From Thermoproteus sp. UBA157 (GTDB lineage Archaea; Thermoproteota; Thermoprotei; Thermoproteales; Thermoproteaceae), in contig DANS01000046.1 of NCBI GenBank assembly GCA_002497345.1, positions 569 to 5,993 of the forward strand: 5,425 bases of DNA, read 5' to 3'. Below are positions 1-5,215 of this stretch, piece by piece. The notes beneath the pieces were generated by a model. It worked only from the letters and a program-made list of their open reading frames with translations. It was not told the DNA's origin and ran no database searches. The position numbers were made by a program, and so were the translations under genes. Numbering within the stretch: position 1 is the first letter of the stretch; each line of letters opens with the position of its first letter.

Positions 1-113
1 ATCGCCGTATAGAGCGTGTTCTGAGGAGTCATCGGCGGCAGAGACTGGCCGTATGCATACGTCGCGAACACCGCTAGCGCTATTGCTATAAACGGAATTA
101 TCTCCTTCATCAT
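1..113 (-). CDS. Secreted protein N-terminus, probable ABC transporter solute-binding protein (partial)
   Basis: Only the first 37 codons are present; the gene runs off the left edge. The reading begins MMKEIIPFIAIALAVFATYA and continues YGQSLPPMTPQNTLYTA. This is a typical export signal: a charged start (Lys3, Glu4), a hydrophobic core at about residues 5-19, and a likely cleavage site near Ala-Tyr-Gly-Gln at 20-23. The following Pro-rich stretch with N-T-L-Y resembles the mature start of archaeal family-5 (Opp/Dpp-type) solute-binding proteins, which capture a sugar or peptide outside the membrane and hand it to the permeases. The start at 113 (or the adjacent ATG at 110) is supported by a TATA box about 25 bp upstream, giving a leaderless mRNA. 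A GTG at 119 is also in frame. The two transporter ATPase genes at 1235-2997 on the same strand support the assignment. The signal peptide is seen; the binding-protein role is inferred, because the body of the protein is outside the window. Confidence 0.62.
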   Translation of the reverse strand, partial: MMKEIIPFIAIALAVFATYAYGQSLPPMTPQNTLYTA

Positions 114-131
114 GCTCACATTTTCTTTCTG

Positions 132-142
132 AAATTTTTAAG
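132..142 (-). promoter_or_regulatory. TATA box of the binding-protein gene
   Basis: The minus strand reads CTTAAAAATTT here, preceded by the purine-rich GAAGAAAAA that suits a BRE. Its centre lies about 25 bp upstream of the ATG at 113, so transcription would start at or within a base or two of the start codon. Such leaderless genes are common in crenarchaea. Confidence 0.6.
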
Positions 143-164
143 TTTTTCTTCAATGATAATATAA

Positions 165-183
165 GTTATAAATTTGTATACAA
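165..183 (-). promoter_or_regulatory. Candidate operator, copy 1 of a 19-bp shared element
   Basis: The minus strand reads TTGTATACAAATTTATAAC. Its left part belongs to a perfect 12-bp palindrome, TTTGTATACAAA (173-184), the form expected for a dimeric regulator. A second copy with 16 of 19 identical bases lies at 3060-3078 in the same orientation, upstream of the oppD-like gene. This copy is centred about 37-41 bp upstream of the TATA box of the binding-protein gene. On the plus strand the same bases include TTATAAAT, which could serve as a TATA box for the divergent gene at 218, so one bound regulator could affect both directions. The matching pair is seen; regulation is inferred. Confidence 0.5.
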
Positions 184-217
184 AGAAACGGTTAAAGAAG
201 CTGAGAACAAGGGCTAT

Positions 218-1246
218 ATGAGGGTGGAAGAGGTGGGCGTCTTGCCCTTGGATCTGCCTGGCAAATTGGCGTGGAATCCCGGCGTGGTCATGGCGCCGCA
301 ACTTTTCGCGTTCCAGCTATTGCCTGGCGAGAGGGGCGACTACGCCTTATTGTATTCATACGGCCAACTGGTGGCCCTAGCAGATAACGTCCGCGAGATA
401 AGAATCGGCGAGGATTACTCCAACATAACGGGCTCGCAGATAGCCGGAGGCGTCTATTTCTTCGGAGGCGGCCAGGTGGCCCAGTACAATGTGTGGTCCC
501 CGTGCGTCTATCCCACCGAGCTGTGCGCCCCGTGGATAGCCGTATACGACGGCACTCTGCGCGTGATAAAGGTGCCGAGCGGCAGCTGCGGCAACATGAA
601 CTTAACGGGCGTCGCCTTCGACGGCAGATACTTCTACGCGGTGGGCGGCGGCAACTACCCCGAGTACGGCCACGACGGGTTGATCCATTTAACGGGCGTC
701 GTAGTCTTAGACAGACACTACAGAATAAGGGGATACGGTCTCATAGATCTAATAGATACGGCCGGGAACAAGCTGGGCATGTACAGATCAGGCCCCAAGA
801 TATACCGCGACGGTTGGATATACACCTTGGCCTACGATATGGAGAAGAAGGGCGTTCTCTACTTGGAGCGGTTCAAGTTCAAGAAGTCGCCGGATCTATG
901 CCAGAGGGCGCCCTCCATAAAGCCCGAGTTCGTATCGGTCGTGGCAGAGGACTTCGACGGAACCGCCGTGCCGCTTCTGGCGGAGGACCTCTCGGTGGCG
1001 TATTGGGACGGCCGGTTCGTGAAGTGGCGCGGGGAGAGGATAGCGGAGACGGCGGGAGCCCCCTACATAAGGATGTCGTCGGGCAAGATCTACGTGGCCT
1101 ACAACGACGGCGATGAGTTCCGAGTCGAGAGCCCCGTCAAGTTCAGACATAAAGGGCAGGGCTTCATTGACTGGACCGGCTCGGCCATAATTTTCGAGGG
1201 GCTCTCCAAGGGCTCGAAAATATACTACGTCGATCTAAAGGGATAA
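218..1246 (+). CDS. Uncharacterised beta-propeller-like protein
   Basis: This 342-residue protein is not recognised as a named family. It is rich in short beta-strand/turn units with recurring patterns such as G-V-A-F-D-G-R-Y-F-Y-A-V-G-G-G (131-145), G-S-Q-I-A-G-G-V-Y-F-F-G-G-G (72-85), Y-R-D-G-W-I-Y-T-L-A-Y (196-206), Y-W-D-G-R-F-V-K-W (262-270) and S-S-G-K-I-Y-V-A-Y (287-295). About five or six such units suggest a beta-propeller or a related repeat fold. There is no signal peptide or membrane segment, so it is probably cytoplasmic. Cysteines at 96, 103, 124 and 228 could form disulfides, which are frequent in cytoplasmic proteins of this group. The ATG at 218 could be leaderless from a weak GGTTAAAG box near 192. 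Alternatively the mRNA may start near 196 from TTATAAAT (166-173). A GAGGTG at 230-235 followed by an in-frame TTG at 242 is another possible start. The gene is convergent with the oppF-like gene and overlaps it by 12 bp at the 3' ends. It is open over its full length with codon use like its neighbours, so I take it as real. Confidence 0.8.
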   Translation: MRVEEVGVLPLDLPGKLAWNPGVVMAPQLFAFQLLPGERGDYALLYSYGQLVALADNVREIRIGEDYSNITGSQIAGGVYFFGGGQVAQYNVWSPCVYPTELCAPWIAVYDGTLRVIKVPSGSCGNMNLTGVAFDGRYFYAVGGGNYPEYGHDGLIHLTGVVVLDRHYRIRGYGLIDLIDTAGNKLGMYRSGPKIYRDGWIYTLAYDMEKKGVLYLERFKFKKSPDLCQRAPSIKPEFVSVVAEDFDGTAVPLLAEDLSVAYWDGRFVKWRGERIAETAGAPYIRMSSGKIYVAYNDGDEFRVESPVKFRHKGQGFIDWTGSAIIFEGLSKGSKIYYVDLKG

Positions 1247-2044
1247 GGGCCTCCTTATATCTGGCACAGATTTTATCAACAACTGCGTATACGGCGACGA
1301 GGGGCGTCTGATTATCTCTTCGAGATCCCCCTCCTCGACTATAACGCCCTTGTACATGACGACGGCCCTCCCCCCGCCGCTCTTGTGGGCCAAGTAGCGC
1401 GCTATTGCCAAGTCGTGTGTTATGAATACGAGGGCGAGCCCTATCTTCCTCTTCAACTCGGCTATCACGTCGAGGATGCTCACCCTAAGCGATGAGTCTA
1501 TCATGGTGACCGGCTCGTCCGCGACGATAAGCTTCGGGTTGACGGCCAGAGCCCTCGCTATGGCGACCCTCTGCCTCTGCCCTCCCGACAGCTGGTGGGG
1601 GTACTTCCCGAGGAACAGCTCGGGCGGCTTCAAGCCCACCATGCTGAGGAGTTCAGCCGCCGTGGAATCGACATCGCGAATCCCCCAGCGCCTAAGCGGG
1701 GCGGCCAGTATTTCCCGCACGGTCATATAGGGGTCGAGGCTGGAGTAGGGATCTTGCGGAACCCACTGCACGGACCTCCTGTACTCCTTGTAGTCATTTC
1801 CCTTGAGCTTGTATATGTCGCGTCCTCTAAACAATGCCAGCCCAGAGGTCGGGCGCTGGAGCCCCACTATTACCCTCCCCATCGTGGTCTTCCCGGAGCC
1901 GCTCTCGCCAACCACCAACACGTTTTCGCCCTCGTCGACCTTCAGGGAGACTCCGTCTAGCGCCTTCACTATCCTCTTCTTCATGAATCCGGCGCTCTCC
2001 TCGAAGTACACCTTGACGTCCTTGAGCTCAATTAGGACCGCCAT
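1235..2044 (-). CDS. oppF: ABC transporter ATPase, OppF/DppF type
   Basis: This is the second ATPase subunit of an Opp/Dpp-family importer. It hydrolyses ATP at the inner face of the membrane together with the OppD-like partner. Numbered from the ATG at 2044 (269 residues), it has Walker A GESGSGKTT (46-54), the Q-loop Gln97 in WVPQ, the signature LSGGQRQR (152-159), Walker B LIVADE (172-177, catalytic Glu177), D-loop residues M-I-D (181-183), and the switch His210 in FITHD. All catalytic motifs are intact. The protein stops soon after S-P-Y-T-Q-L-L (250-256), so most of the C-terminal oligopeptide-transporter domain, including its cysteines, is missing; bacterial OppF is about 330 residues. 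A TTG at 2053 would add three residues and is preceded by GGAAGGT, but the ATG gives the usual M-x-x-L-I-E-L start. The start overlaps the end of the oppD-like gene, indicating translational coupling. The symbol denotes the family only; archaeal members often carry sugars. Confidence 0.93.
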   Translation of the reverse strand: MAVLIELKDVKVYFEESAGFMKKRIVKALDGVSLKVDEGENVLVVGESGSGKTTMGRVIVGLQRPTSGLALFRGRDIYKLKGNDYKEYRRSVQWVPQDPYSSLDPYMTVREILAAPLRRWGIRDVDSTAAELLSMVGLKPPELFLGKYPHQLSGGQRQRVAIARALAVNPKLIVADEPVTMIDSSLRVSILDVIAELKRKIGLALVFITHDLAIARYLAHKSGGGRAVVMYKGVIVEEGDLEEIIRRPSSPYTQLLIKSVPDIRRPLSL

Positions 2045-2997
2045 AGGTGGCAAGCGACCTTCCTATTGTCTATTTGATATAGGACTGGCTCCTCCCCTTT
2101 ACAGACGTCCTTCGCGTAAGGACAGCGGGGCCAGAATGGGCATCCCGTCATCCTCTCAGTCATGCTGGGCGGCTCGCCCGGTATCGGTCTCACCATAGAG
2201 ATGTCGGCGTAGAGCGAGGGGGTCGACGATATGAGCGCTGAAACGTAGGGATGCAACGGCTCGTTGATGACTTTCTCGGCAGGTCCCACCTCCACTATCT
2301 TCCCAGCGTACATCACGGCTATCTTATGAGCTATGGATGGCGTCAACGAAATATCGTGGGTGATGAAAATTATAGTTATTCCTAACTTCTTGTTTATGTC
2401 GGATATCACCTTCAGTATACTAGCTTGCGTGACCACGTCGAGAGCGGATGTGGGCTCGTCTAGGATCAGAAGCAACGGCTCCAGAAGGAGCGAGAGCGCT
2501 ATCAGGACCCTCTGCTTCATGCCTCCGGAAAGCTGATGCGGATAGAGCCGCAAAACCCTCGACGGGTCCAAGCCTGTAGCTGTCAGTAGCTCAGCGGCCC
2601 TCCTCTCCACCTCCCTCCGGTCCGCAAGGCCGTGATACCTCGCTGTATCTAGGAAGTGATCGAGCACCCTCATGGTGGGGTTCAGTGCGTTTTGGCTCGC
2701 TTGGGGGACGAAGGCTATTCTACGCCATCGATACTCCTTGTCAAATACTGATTCGTTCAAGGAAAGTATATCAACGCCGTCCAGATATATGTGGCCGGAC
2801 TGCAGATAGGCGGGGGGTTTGAGAATCCTCATGATGGCATGCGCCAAGGTGCTCTTGCCGGATCCGCTCTCGCCCACTAGGCCCAACACCTCGCCTCTGT
2901 CCACGTCTAGGTCGACTCCGCGCAACGCGGCGACCTCAATGCCCAGATCCGGCATTCTGTAGGTGACCTTGAGATCTCTGATCTCCAAGAGAGCCAT
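2032..2997 (-). CDS. oppD: ABC transporter ATPase, OppD/DppD type
   Basis: This is the first ATPase subunit of the importer, 321 residues, full length for the family. Motifs in order: Walker A GESGSGKST (42-50), Q-loop Gln99 in FVPQ, signature LSGGMKQR (156-163), Walker B LLLILDE (175-181, catalytic Glu181), D-loop S-A-L-D (184-187) and switch His214 in FITHD. The C-terminal oligopeptide-transporter domain begins at H-P-Y (249-251) and carries cysteines at 286, 292, 299 and 316 in the pattern C-x5-C-x6-C-x16-C. In the related DppD/OppD proteins this motif can hold an iron-sulfur cluster. The ATG at 2997 lies about 22-26 bp from a strong TATA box and has no Shine-Dalgarno, so the mRNA is probably leaderless. 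The gene overlaps the oppF-like gene and forms an operon with it. Permease genes are absent from the window and presumably lie with the binding protein to the left. The substrate is unknown; the gad neighbour hints at a sugar or sugar acid. Confidence 0.95.
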   Translation of the reverse strand: MALLEIRDLKVTYRMPDLGIEVAALRGVDLDVDRGEVLGLVGESGSGKSTLAHAIMRILKPPAYLQSGHIYLDGVDILSLNESVFDKEYRWRRIAFVPQASQNALNPTMRVLDHFLDTARYHGLADRREVERRAAELLTATGLDPSRVLRLYPHQLSGGMKQRVLIALSLLLEPLLLILDEPTSALDVVTQASILKVISDINKKLGITIIFITHDISLTPSIAHKIAVMYAGKIVEVGPAEKVINEPLHPYVSALISSTPSLYADISMVRPIPGEPPSMTERMTGCPFWPRCPYAKDVCKGEEPVLYQIDNRKVACHLWRS

Positions 2998-3003
2998 GTA
3001 GGT

Positions 3004-3171
3004 TTAACTAATTATATTTAAATATTTTACTTCTTGAACCTCTATAGATTTTGGGAGTGGATACAAATCTGTATACAACCAATTTGCCAGAATAGCCCTC
3101 TTCGCGTCCTCGCGCGCCGCGAGCCCTCCGGCCATAGGAGGATATTCGCTTCCCGTAGATAAATACATCAT
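3004..3171 (-). CDS. Possible small protein or upstream ORF, 55 residues
   Basis: An ORF opens with ATG ATG at 3171 and ends with TAA at 3006-3004, six bases before the oppD ATG. It reads MMYLSTGSEYPPMAGGLAAR, then EDAKRAILANWLYTDLYPLP, then KSIEVQEVKYLNIIS. The middle (about residues 15-35) would be an amphipathic helix and the whole looks protein-like. A GAGG lies 3 bp before the first ATG, and the near-symmetric TATA-like TTTTTATTAAG (3222-3212 on this strand) would give a start near 3191. Against it: the ORF contains the shared operator-like element (3060-3078) and the oppD TATA box, and I recognise no family. It could be a leader ORF of the transporter operon, the tail of a decayed gene, or chance. 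Confidence 0.28.
   Translation of the reverse strand: MMYLSTGSEYPPMAGGLAAREDAKRAILANWLYTDLYPLPKSIEVQEVKYLNIIS
3014..3024 (-). promoter_or_regulatory. TATA box of the oppD-oppF operon
   Basis: The minus strand reads ATATTTAAATA here, following GAAGTAAA as a BRE-like stretch. It lies about 22 bp from the oppD ATG at 2997, so transcription would begin at or next to the start codon. It is the strongest TATA-like sequence in this intergenic region. Confidence 0.65.
3060..3078 (-). promoter_or_regulatory. Candidate operator, copy 2 of the 19-bp shared element
   Basis: The minus strand reads TTGTATACAGATTTGTATC. It matches copy 1 (165-183) at 16 of 19 positions, with the palindromic core TGTATACA (3070-3077) identical. 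TTGTAT occurs twice, 12 bp apart on this strand, so a dimer could contact successive faces about one helical turn apart. The element lies about 50 bp upstream of the oppD TATA box, a position more usual for activation than for blocking polymerase. It also falls inside the possible 55-residue ORF, where it would encode L-Y-T-D-L-Y. The shared sequence is seen; binding by a regulator is inferred. Confidence 0.48.
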
Positions 3172-3211
3172 CGCCCTCTACATACGTGGGCCAAGTAGTG
3201 CACAGAGAAGT

Positions 3212-3222
3212 CTTAATAAAAA
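3212..3222 (+). promoter_or_regulatory. TATA box of gad
   Basis: CTTAATAAAAA is preceded by the purine-rich AGAGAAG. Its centre near 3216 is about 26 bp from the ATG at 3242, which favours that codon and a leaderless mRNA over the ATG at 3236, which would be only about 20 bp away. The box is nearly symmetric (TTTTTATTAAG on the other strand) and could also fire leftward. Confidence 0.6.
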
Positions 3223-3241
3223 CGCGGAACAATGGATGCCG

Positions 3242-4420
3242 ATGAGCGCCATCTCCGAAATAGAGGCGTATATACTGGGGGGTCAAGTCGCTAGCGCCCA
3301 GTGGGCCTCCACGATGGTATTAGTCAAGGTCACTACCACAAACGGCGAGGTGGGCTGGGGGGAGACTATTAGCGGTTTTAGGTCCAAAGCGGTCGTCGAG
3401 CTGGTGAAGAAGATAGAGAAAGTGCTGAGGGGCAAGGACGTGTTCAACGTCGAGAGGAACAGGCTGGAATGGTATAAGCACGACTTCAATATCTCCATAT
3501 CGCTGGAGTCCGCGACCGCCTTAAGCGCGGTGGACATGGCGTCCTGGGACATAATAGGGAAGGAGCTCGGCGCTCCCGTGTATAAACTCCTGGGAGGGGA
3601 GACGCGGCGCGAGGTGCCGGTCTACGCAAACGGCTGGTACCAGGACTGCGTAACGCCCGAGGACTTCGCGGAGAGGGCCAAAGACGTTGTGAAGAGGGGG
3701 TACAAGGCGCTGAAGTTCGACCCGTTCGGGGACTACTTCGACTCGATAGACGAGAAAGGGCTGAGGCAAGCCGAGGAGAGGGTTAAGGCAGTGAGGGAAG
3801 CGGTTGGGGACGAGGTGGAGATATTCATAGAACACCACGGCCGCTTCAACGCGATCTCCGCTATCAAAATAGCCAAGGTCCTCGAGAGGTACAACCCCGG
3901 CTTCGTGGAGGAGCCGGTGCACCCGGAGGATCTGGAGGGCTTGAGGAGATACAAGAGGGCTACTTCTTTGAGGATAGCGTTGGGCGAGCGGGTGATAACG
4001 AAGAACCACGCCCTGGAGCTCATGAAGGAGGGGCTCGTGGACTTCCTCCAAGTGGATCTGTATAGAATAGGCGGGATAACCGAGGCCAAGAAGGTCTCGG
4101 CAATTGCGGAGGCCTTCGACGTTCTCATGGCATTCCACAATGCGCAAGGGCCCATATTGAACGCGGCCACCCTACAGCTGGACGCGGTTATACCAAACTT
4201 CTACGTACAAGAGTCGTTCTACGATTGGTTCCCCCAATGGAAGAGGGATTTAATATACGACGGGACCCCAGTAGAGGGAGGCCGCGCCAAGGTGCCCAAT
4301 AAGCCGGGACTGGGCGTCGATGTGAACGAGAGGTTGGTGGAAGAGCTAAGGACCGAGGCGGACTTCTTCAACGCTGAGGAGCCGATGTGGGTAGTGAAGG
4401 GGACGTGGAGAAGGTTCTAG
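3242..4420 (+). CDS. gad: Gluconate/galactonate dehydratase (enolase superfamily)
   Basis: The product removes water from D-gluconate, and probably D-galactonate, to give 2-keto-3-deoxy-gluconate or -galactonate. This is the entry reaction of the archaeal non- and semi-phosphorylative Entner-Doudoroff pathways (EC 4.2.1.39/4.2.1.140), in the cytoplasm. The 392 residues match the Sulfolobus solfataricus enzyme as I recall it, including VYANGWYQDCVTPE (127-140), A-L-K-F-D-P-F-G (156-163), FYDWFPQWKRDL (326-337) and the C-terminal W-V-V-K-G-T-W (383-389). The N-terminal capping domain covers about 1-125, followed by the (beta/alpha)7-beta barrel. Likely active-site residues are Lys158 and Asp160 (KxD), the Mg ligand Glu197 with His199 in E-H-H-G-R, Glu223/224 in EEP, Glu249 in GER, and the Asp272-His299 dyad. 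The ATG at 3242 aligns with the family start and is spaced for a leaderless mRNA; the ATG at 3236 adds two residues. Downstream pathway genes (kdgA, kdgK) are not in the window. Related arabinonate or xylonate dehydratases are possible but less likely. Confidence 0.9.
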   Translation: MSAISEIEAYILGGQVASAQWASTMVLVKVTTTNGEVGWGETISGFRSKAVVELVKKIEKVLRGKDVFNVERNRLEWYKHDFNISISLESATALSAVDMASWDIIGKELGAPVYKLLGGETRREVPVYANGWYQDCVTPEDFAERAKDVVKRGYKALKFDPFGDYFDSIDEKGLRQAEERVKAVREAVGDEVEIFIEHHGRFNAISAIKIAKVLERYNPGFVEEPVHPEDLEGLRRYKRATSLRIALGERVITKNHALELMKEGLVDFLQVDLYRIGGITEAKKVSAIAEAFDVLMAFHNAQGPILNAATLQLDAVIPNFYVQESFYDWFPQWKRDLIYDGTPVEGGRAKVPNKPGLGVDVNERLVEELRTEADFFNAEEPMWVVKGTWRRF

Positions 4421-4636
4421 CGACGGTTGGGCCAAACCGTGGTCGTCGAGGCGATGGAGTCCGAGCTCTCGAATTAGGCCTATGGCCGGCTTGGGCTATC
4501 TGAGACGGCCTTGTGCCTTAAGTCATTCAAAGTTGCCTAAAACTGGCTTAAAAGGAGATAGGCGTTGCGGGAGATTACAAGGGCCTCGGCATGGAGGCCC
4601 CCTCCAGCCGATCGGCGACACACTGGCGATCTTGGT
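4421..4636. other. Non-coding or decayed stretch after gad, with one hairpin
   Basis: I see no convincing gene here. The minus-strand frame of the radical-SAM remnant continues to 4523, but its residues below 4637 look random. There is no poly-T tract just after gad to mark an archaeal terminator. One perfect hairpin stands out: GGGCCTC at 4581-4587 pairs with GAGGCCC at 4594-4600 around a six-base loop. Its role is unknown. Confidence 0.35.
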
Positions 4637-4843
4637 CCACACCTTGGGATCCACCCGGAAGGATTGCTCTATCCTCTCTCTGTGGAAGTTGTTATACGTG
4701 CAGAAGGGTATAACGCGGCCGTCCGGCGTCGCGTAGTGGATGTCGCAACGCTGTATTCTCTCCACGTCGAAGTTCATGACGTCCATGAAGTGCATTATGC
4801 CGAGACCGACTATGTTGAAGAAGAACTGGCCCAGCGATTCGAA
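4523..4843 (-). pseudogene. C-terminal remnant of a radical-SAM protein (tetraether-lipid-synthase-like)
   Basis: The frame begins directly after a TGA at 4846-4844 without a usable start and reads FESLGQFFFNIVGLGIMHFM, then D-V-M-N-F-D-V-E-R-I-Q-R-C, then DIHYATPDGRVIPFCTYNNF (to about 4674) and H-R-E-R-I-E. The pattern M-H-F-x-D-x-x-N-F-D, R-C-x-I-H-Y-A-x-P-D-G-R, I-P-F-C-x-Y-N is, as I recall it, the C-terminal part of an archaeal radical-SAM family that includes tetraether lipid synthase (MJ0619 type), proteins of roughly 500 residues. Only about 69 residues are left (4637-4843). The CxxxCxxC cluster motif and the whole barrel are missing, so it cannot be active. Residues after Lys-Val-Trp (near 4637) down to the stop at 4523 look like read-through. 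An ATG at 4795 lies inside the remnant and is unlikely to be a real start. Family recognition is from memory of the motif and is fairly sure; the exact subfamily is not. Confidence 0.66.
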
Positions 4844-4853
4844 TCAAGCCACA

Positions 4854-5081
4854 TTAAGATCTTCTAACCAGCTGGAGGAGAGCCTCCTTGGCCTTAACCG
4901 TCGGGTTCGACCTAATCAAACGCCAGAGCTCAGAGCTCTCGTCCAGCACATACCTATAGCTGCGGTTTTTGCCAACCCCCTCGGTGCTTGCCCTCACTAG
5001 ATTCTGCTCGGAGAGATCCTTGAGGAGCCTCGCCGCTCTAAGCATAAGTGCTCCAAGAGCTCCTCTCCTCCGAGAAATCAC
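4854..5081 (-). CDS. Winged-helix DNA-binding protein, C-terminal part (probably a broken gene)
   Basis: The frame opens at GTG 5081 (ATG at 5045) and gives 75 residues. Its core, LRAARLLKDLSEQNLVRAST followed by E-G-V-G-K-N-R-S-Y-R-Y-V-L, has the form of a recognition helix, a turn and a beta-wing, as in MarR/ArsR-type archaeal regulators. It is followed by E-L-W-R-L-I-R-S-N-P-T-V and an amphipathic C-terminal helix with L-L-Q-L-V. The first dozen residues from the GTG (Arg/Gly-rich) do not fit, whereas the alternative frame across 5045-5077 reads F-L-G-G-E-E-L-L-E-H-L, a good first helix. I infer a frameshift near 5045 joining it to the N-terminal piece at 5078-5215. If expressed alone from the ATG at 5045 it would be a 63-residue protein lacking the first helices. 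The stop lies 8 bp before the radical-SAM remnant. Confidence 0.5.
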   Translation of the reverse strand: MISRRRGALGALMLRAARLLKDLSEQNLVRASTEGVGKNRSYRYVLDESSELWRLIRSNPTVKAKEALLQLVRRS

Positions 5082-5215
5082 AACTGATCGCGGCCGTATT
5101 GGAGCCGCCGGGCGTTCCCGAGGCGCCGGCCGTCCAGTCTGTTGGCAATTCTCTTGTTGACGGCGCCGATGGCCTTGTCAGCCGCTTTCAGGAGGGCGGG
5201 CTGGGAGAGAGATGC
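5078..5215 (-). pseudogene. N-terminal part of the broken winged-helix regulator
   Basis: This frame reads A-S-L-S-Q-P-A-L-L-K-A-A-D-K-A-I-G-A-V-N, then K-R-I-A-N-R-L-D-G-R, and stops at a TGA (5080-5078); beyond it the same frame continues F-L-G-G-E-E-L-L-E-H-L to about 5045. The text is helical and protein-like and would precede the wing domain at 4854-5045. No ATG, GTG or TTG lies in frame between the expected transcription start (near 5224) and the first residues. Lost start, internal stop and frameshift together point to a pseudogene. An ATG at 5293 is in frame, but using it would put the TATA box inside the coding region. Confidence 0.45.

Noticed and set aside
116..301. Minus-strand ORF of 61 residues upstream of the binding-protein gene
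   Set aside because: It covers the TATA box and shared element, overlaps the start of the gene at 218, and its Lys/Phe/Ile-rich end reflects AT-rich promoter DNA.
493..1116. Plus-strand ORF of 207 residues inside the propeller-like gene
   Set aside because: It is Arg-rich out-of-frame text fully inside the better frame at 218-1246.
218..1246. Gluconolactonase (SMP-30) identity for the propeller-like protein
   Set aside because: It would suit the gad context, but I cannot find that family's conserved metal-site motifs in the sequence.
2354..2400. GTGATGA resembling the C box of a C/D box RNA
   Set aside because: It lies within the oppD coding region and no D box CTGA follows at a usable distance.
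3008..3286. Minus-strand ORF of 92 residues between oppD and gad
   Set aside because: It overlaps the start of gad and both promoters and reads Arg/Gly-rich text; the other frame (3004-3171) is more protein-like.
3521..4147. Long minus-strand ORF opposite gad
   Set aside because: It is antisense to a gene with clear enolase-family motifs and is explained by the GC-rich third positions of gad.
4834..4845. GATTCGAATC resembling a tRNA T-loop or an attachment site
   Set aside because: The flanking bases do not form a five-base T-stem on either strand and no acceptor or anticodon arms are present.
4482..4867. Plus-strand ORFs opposite the radical-SAM remnant
   Set aside because: They are antisense to recognisable protein motifs and have low-complexity, unfamiliar translations.
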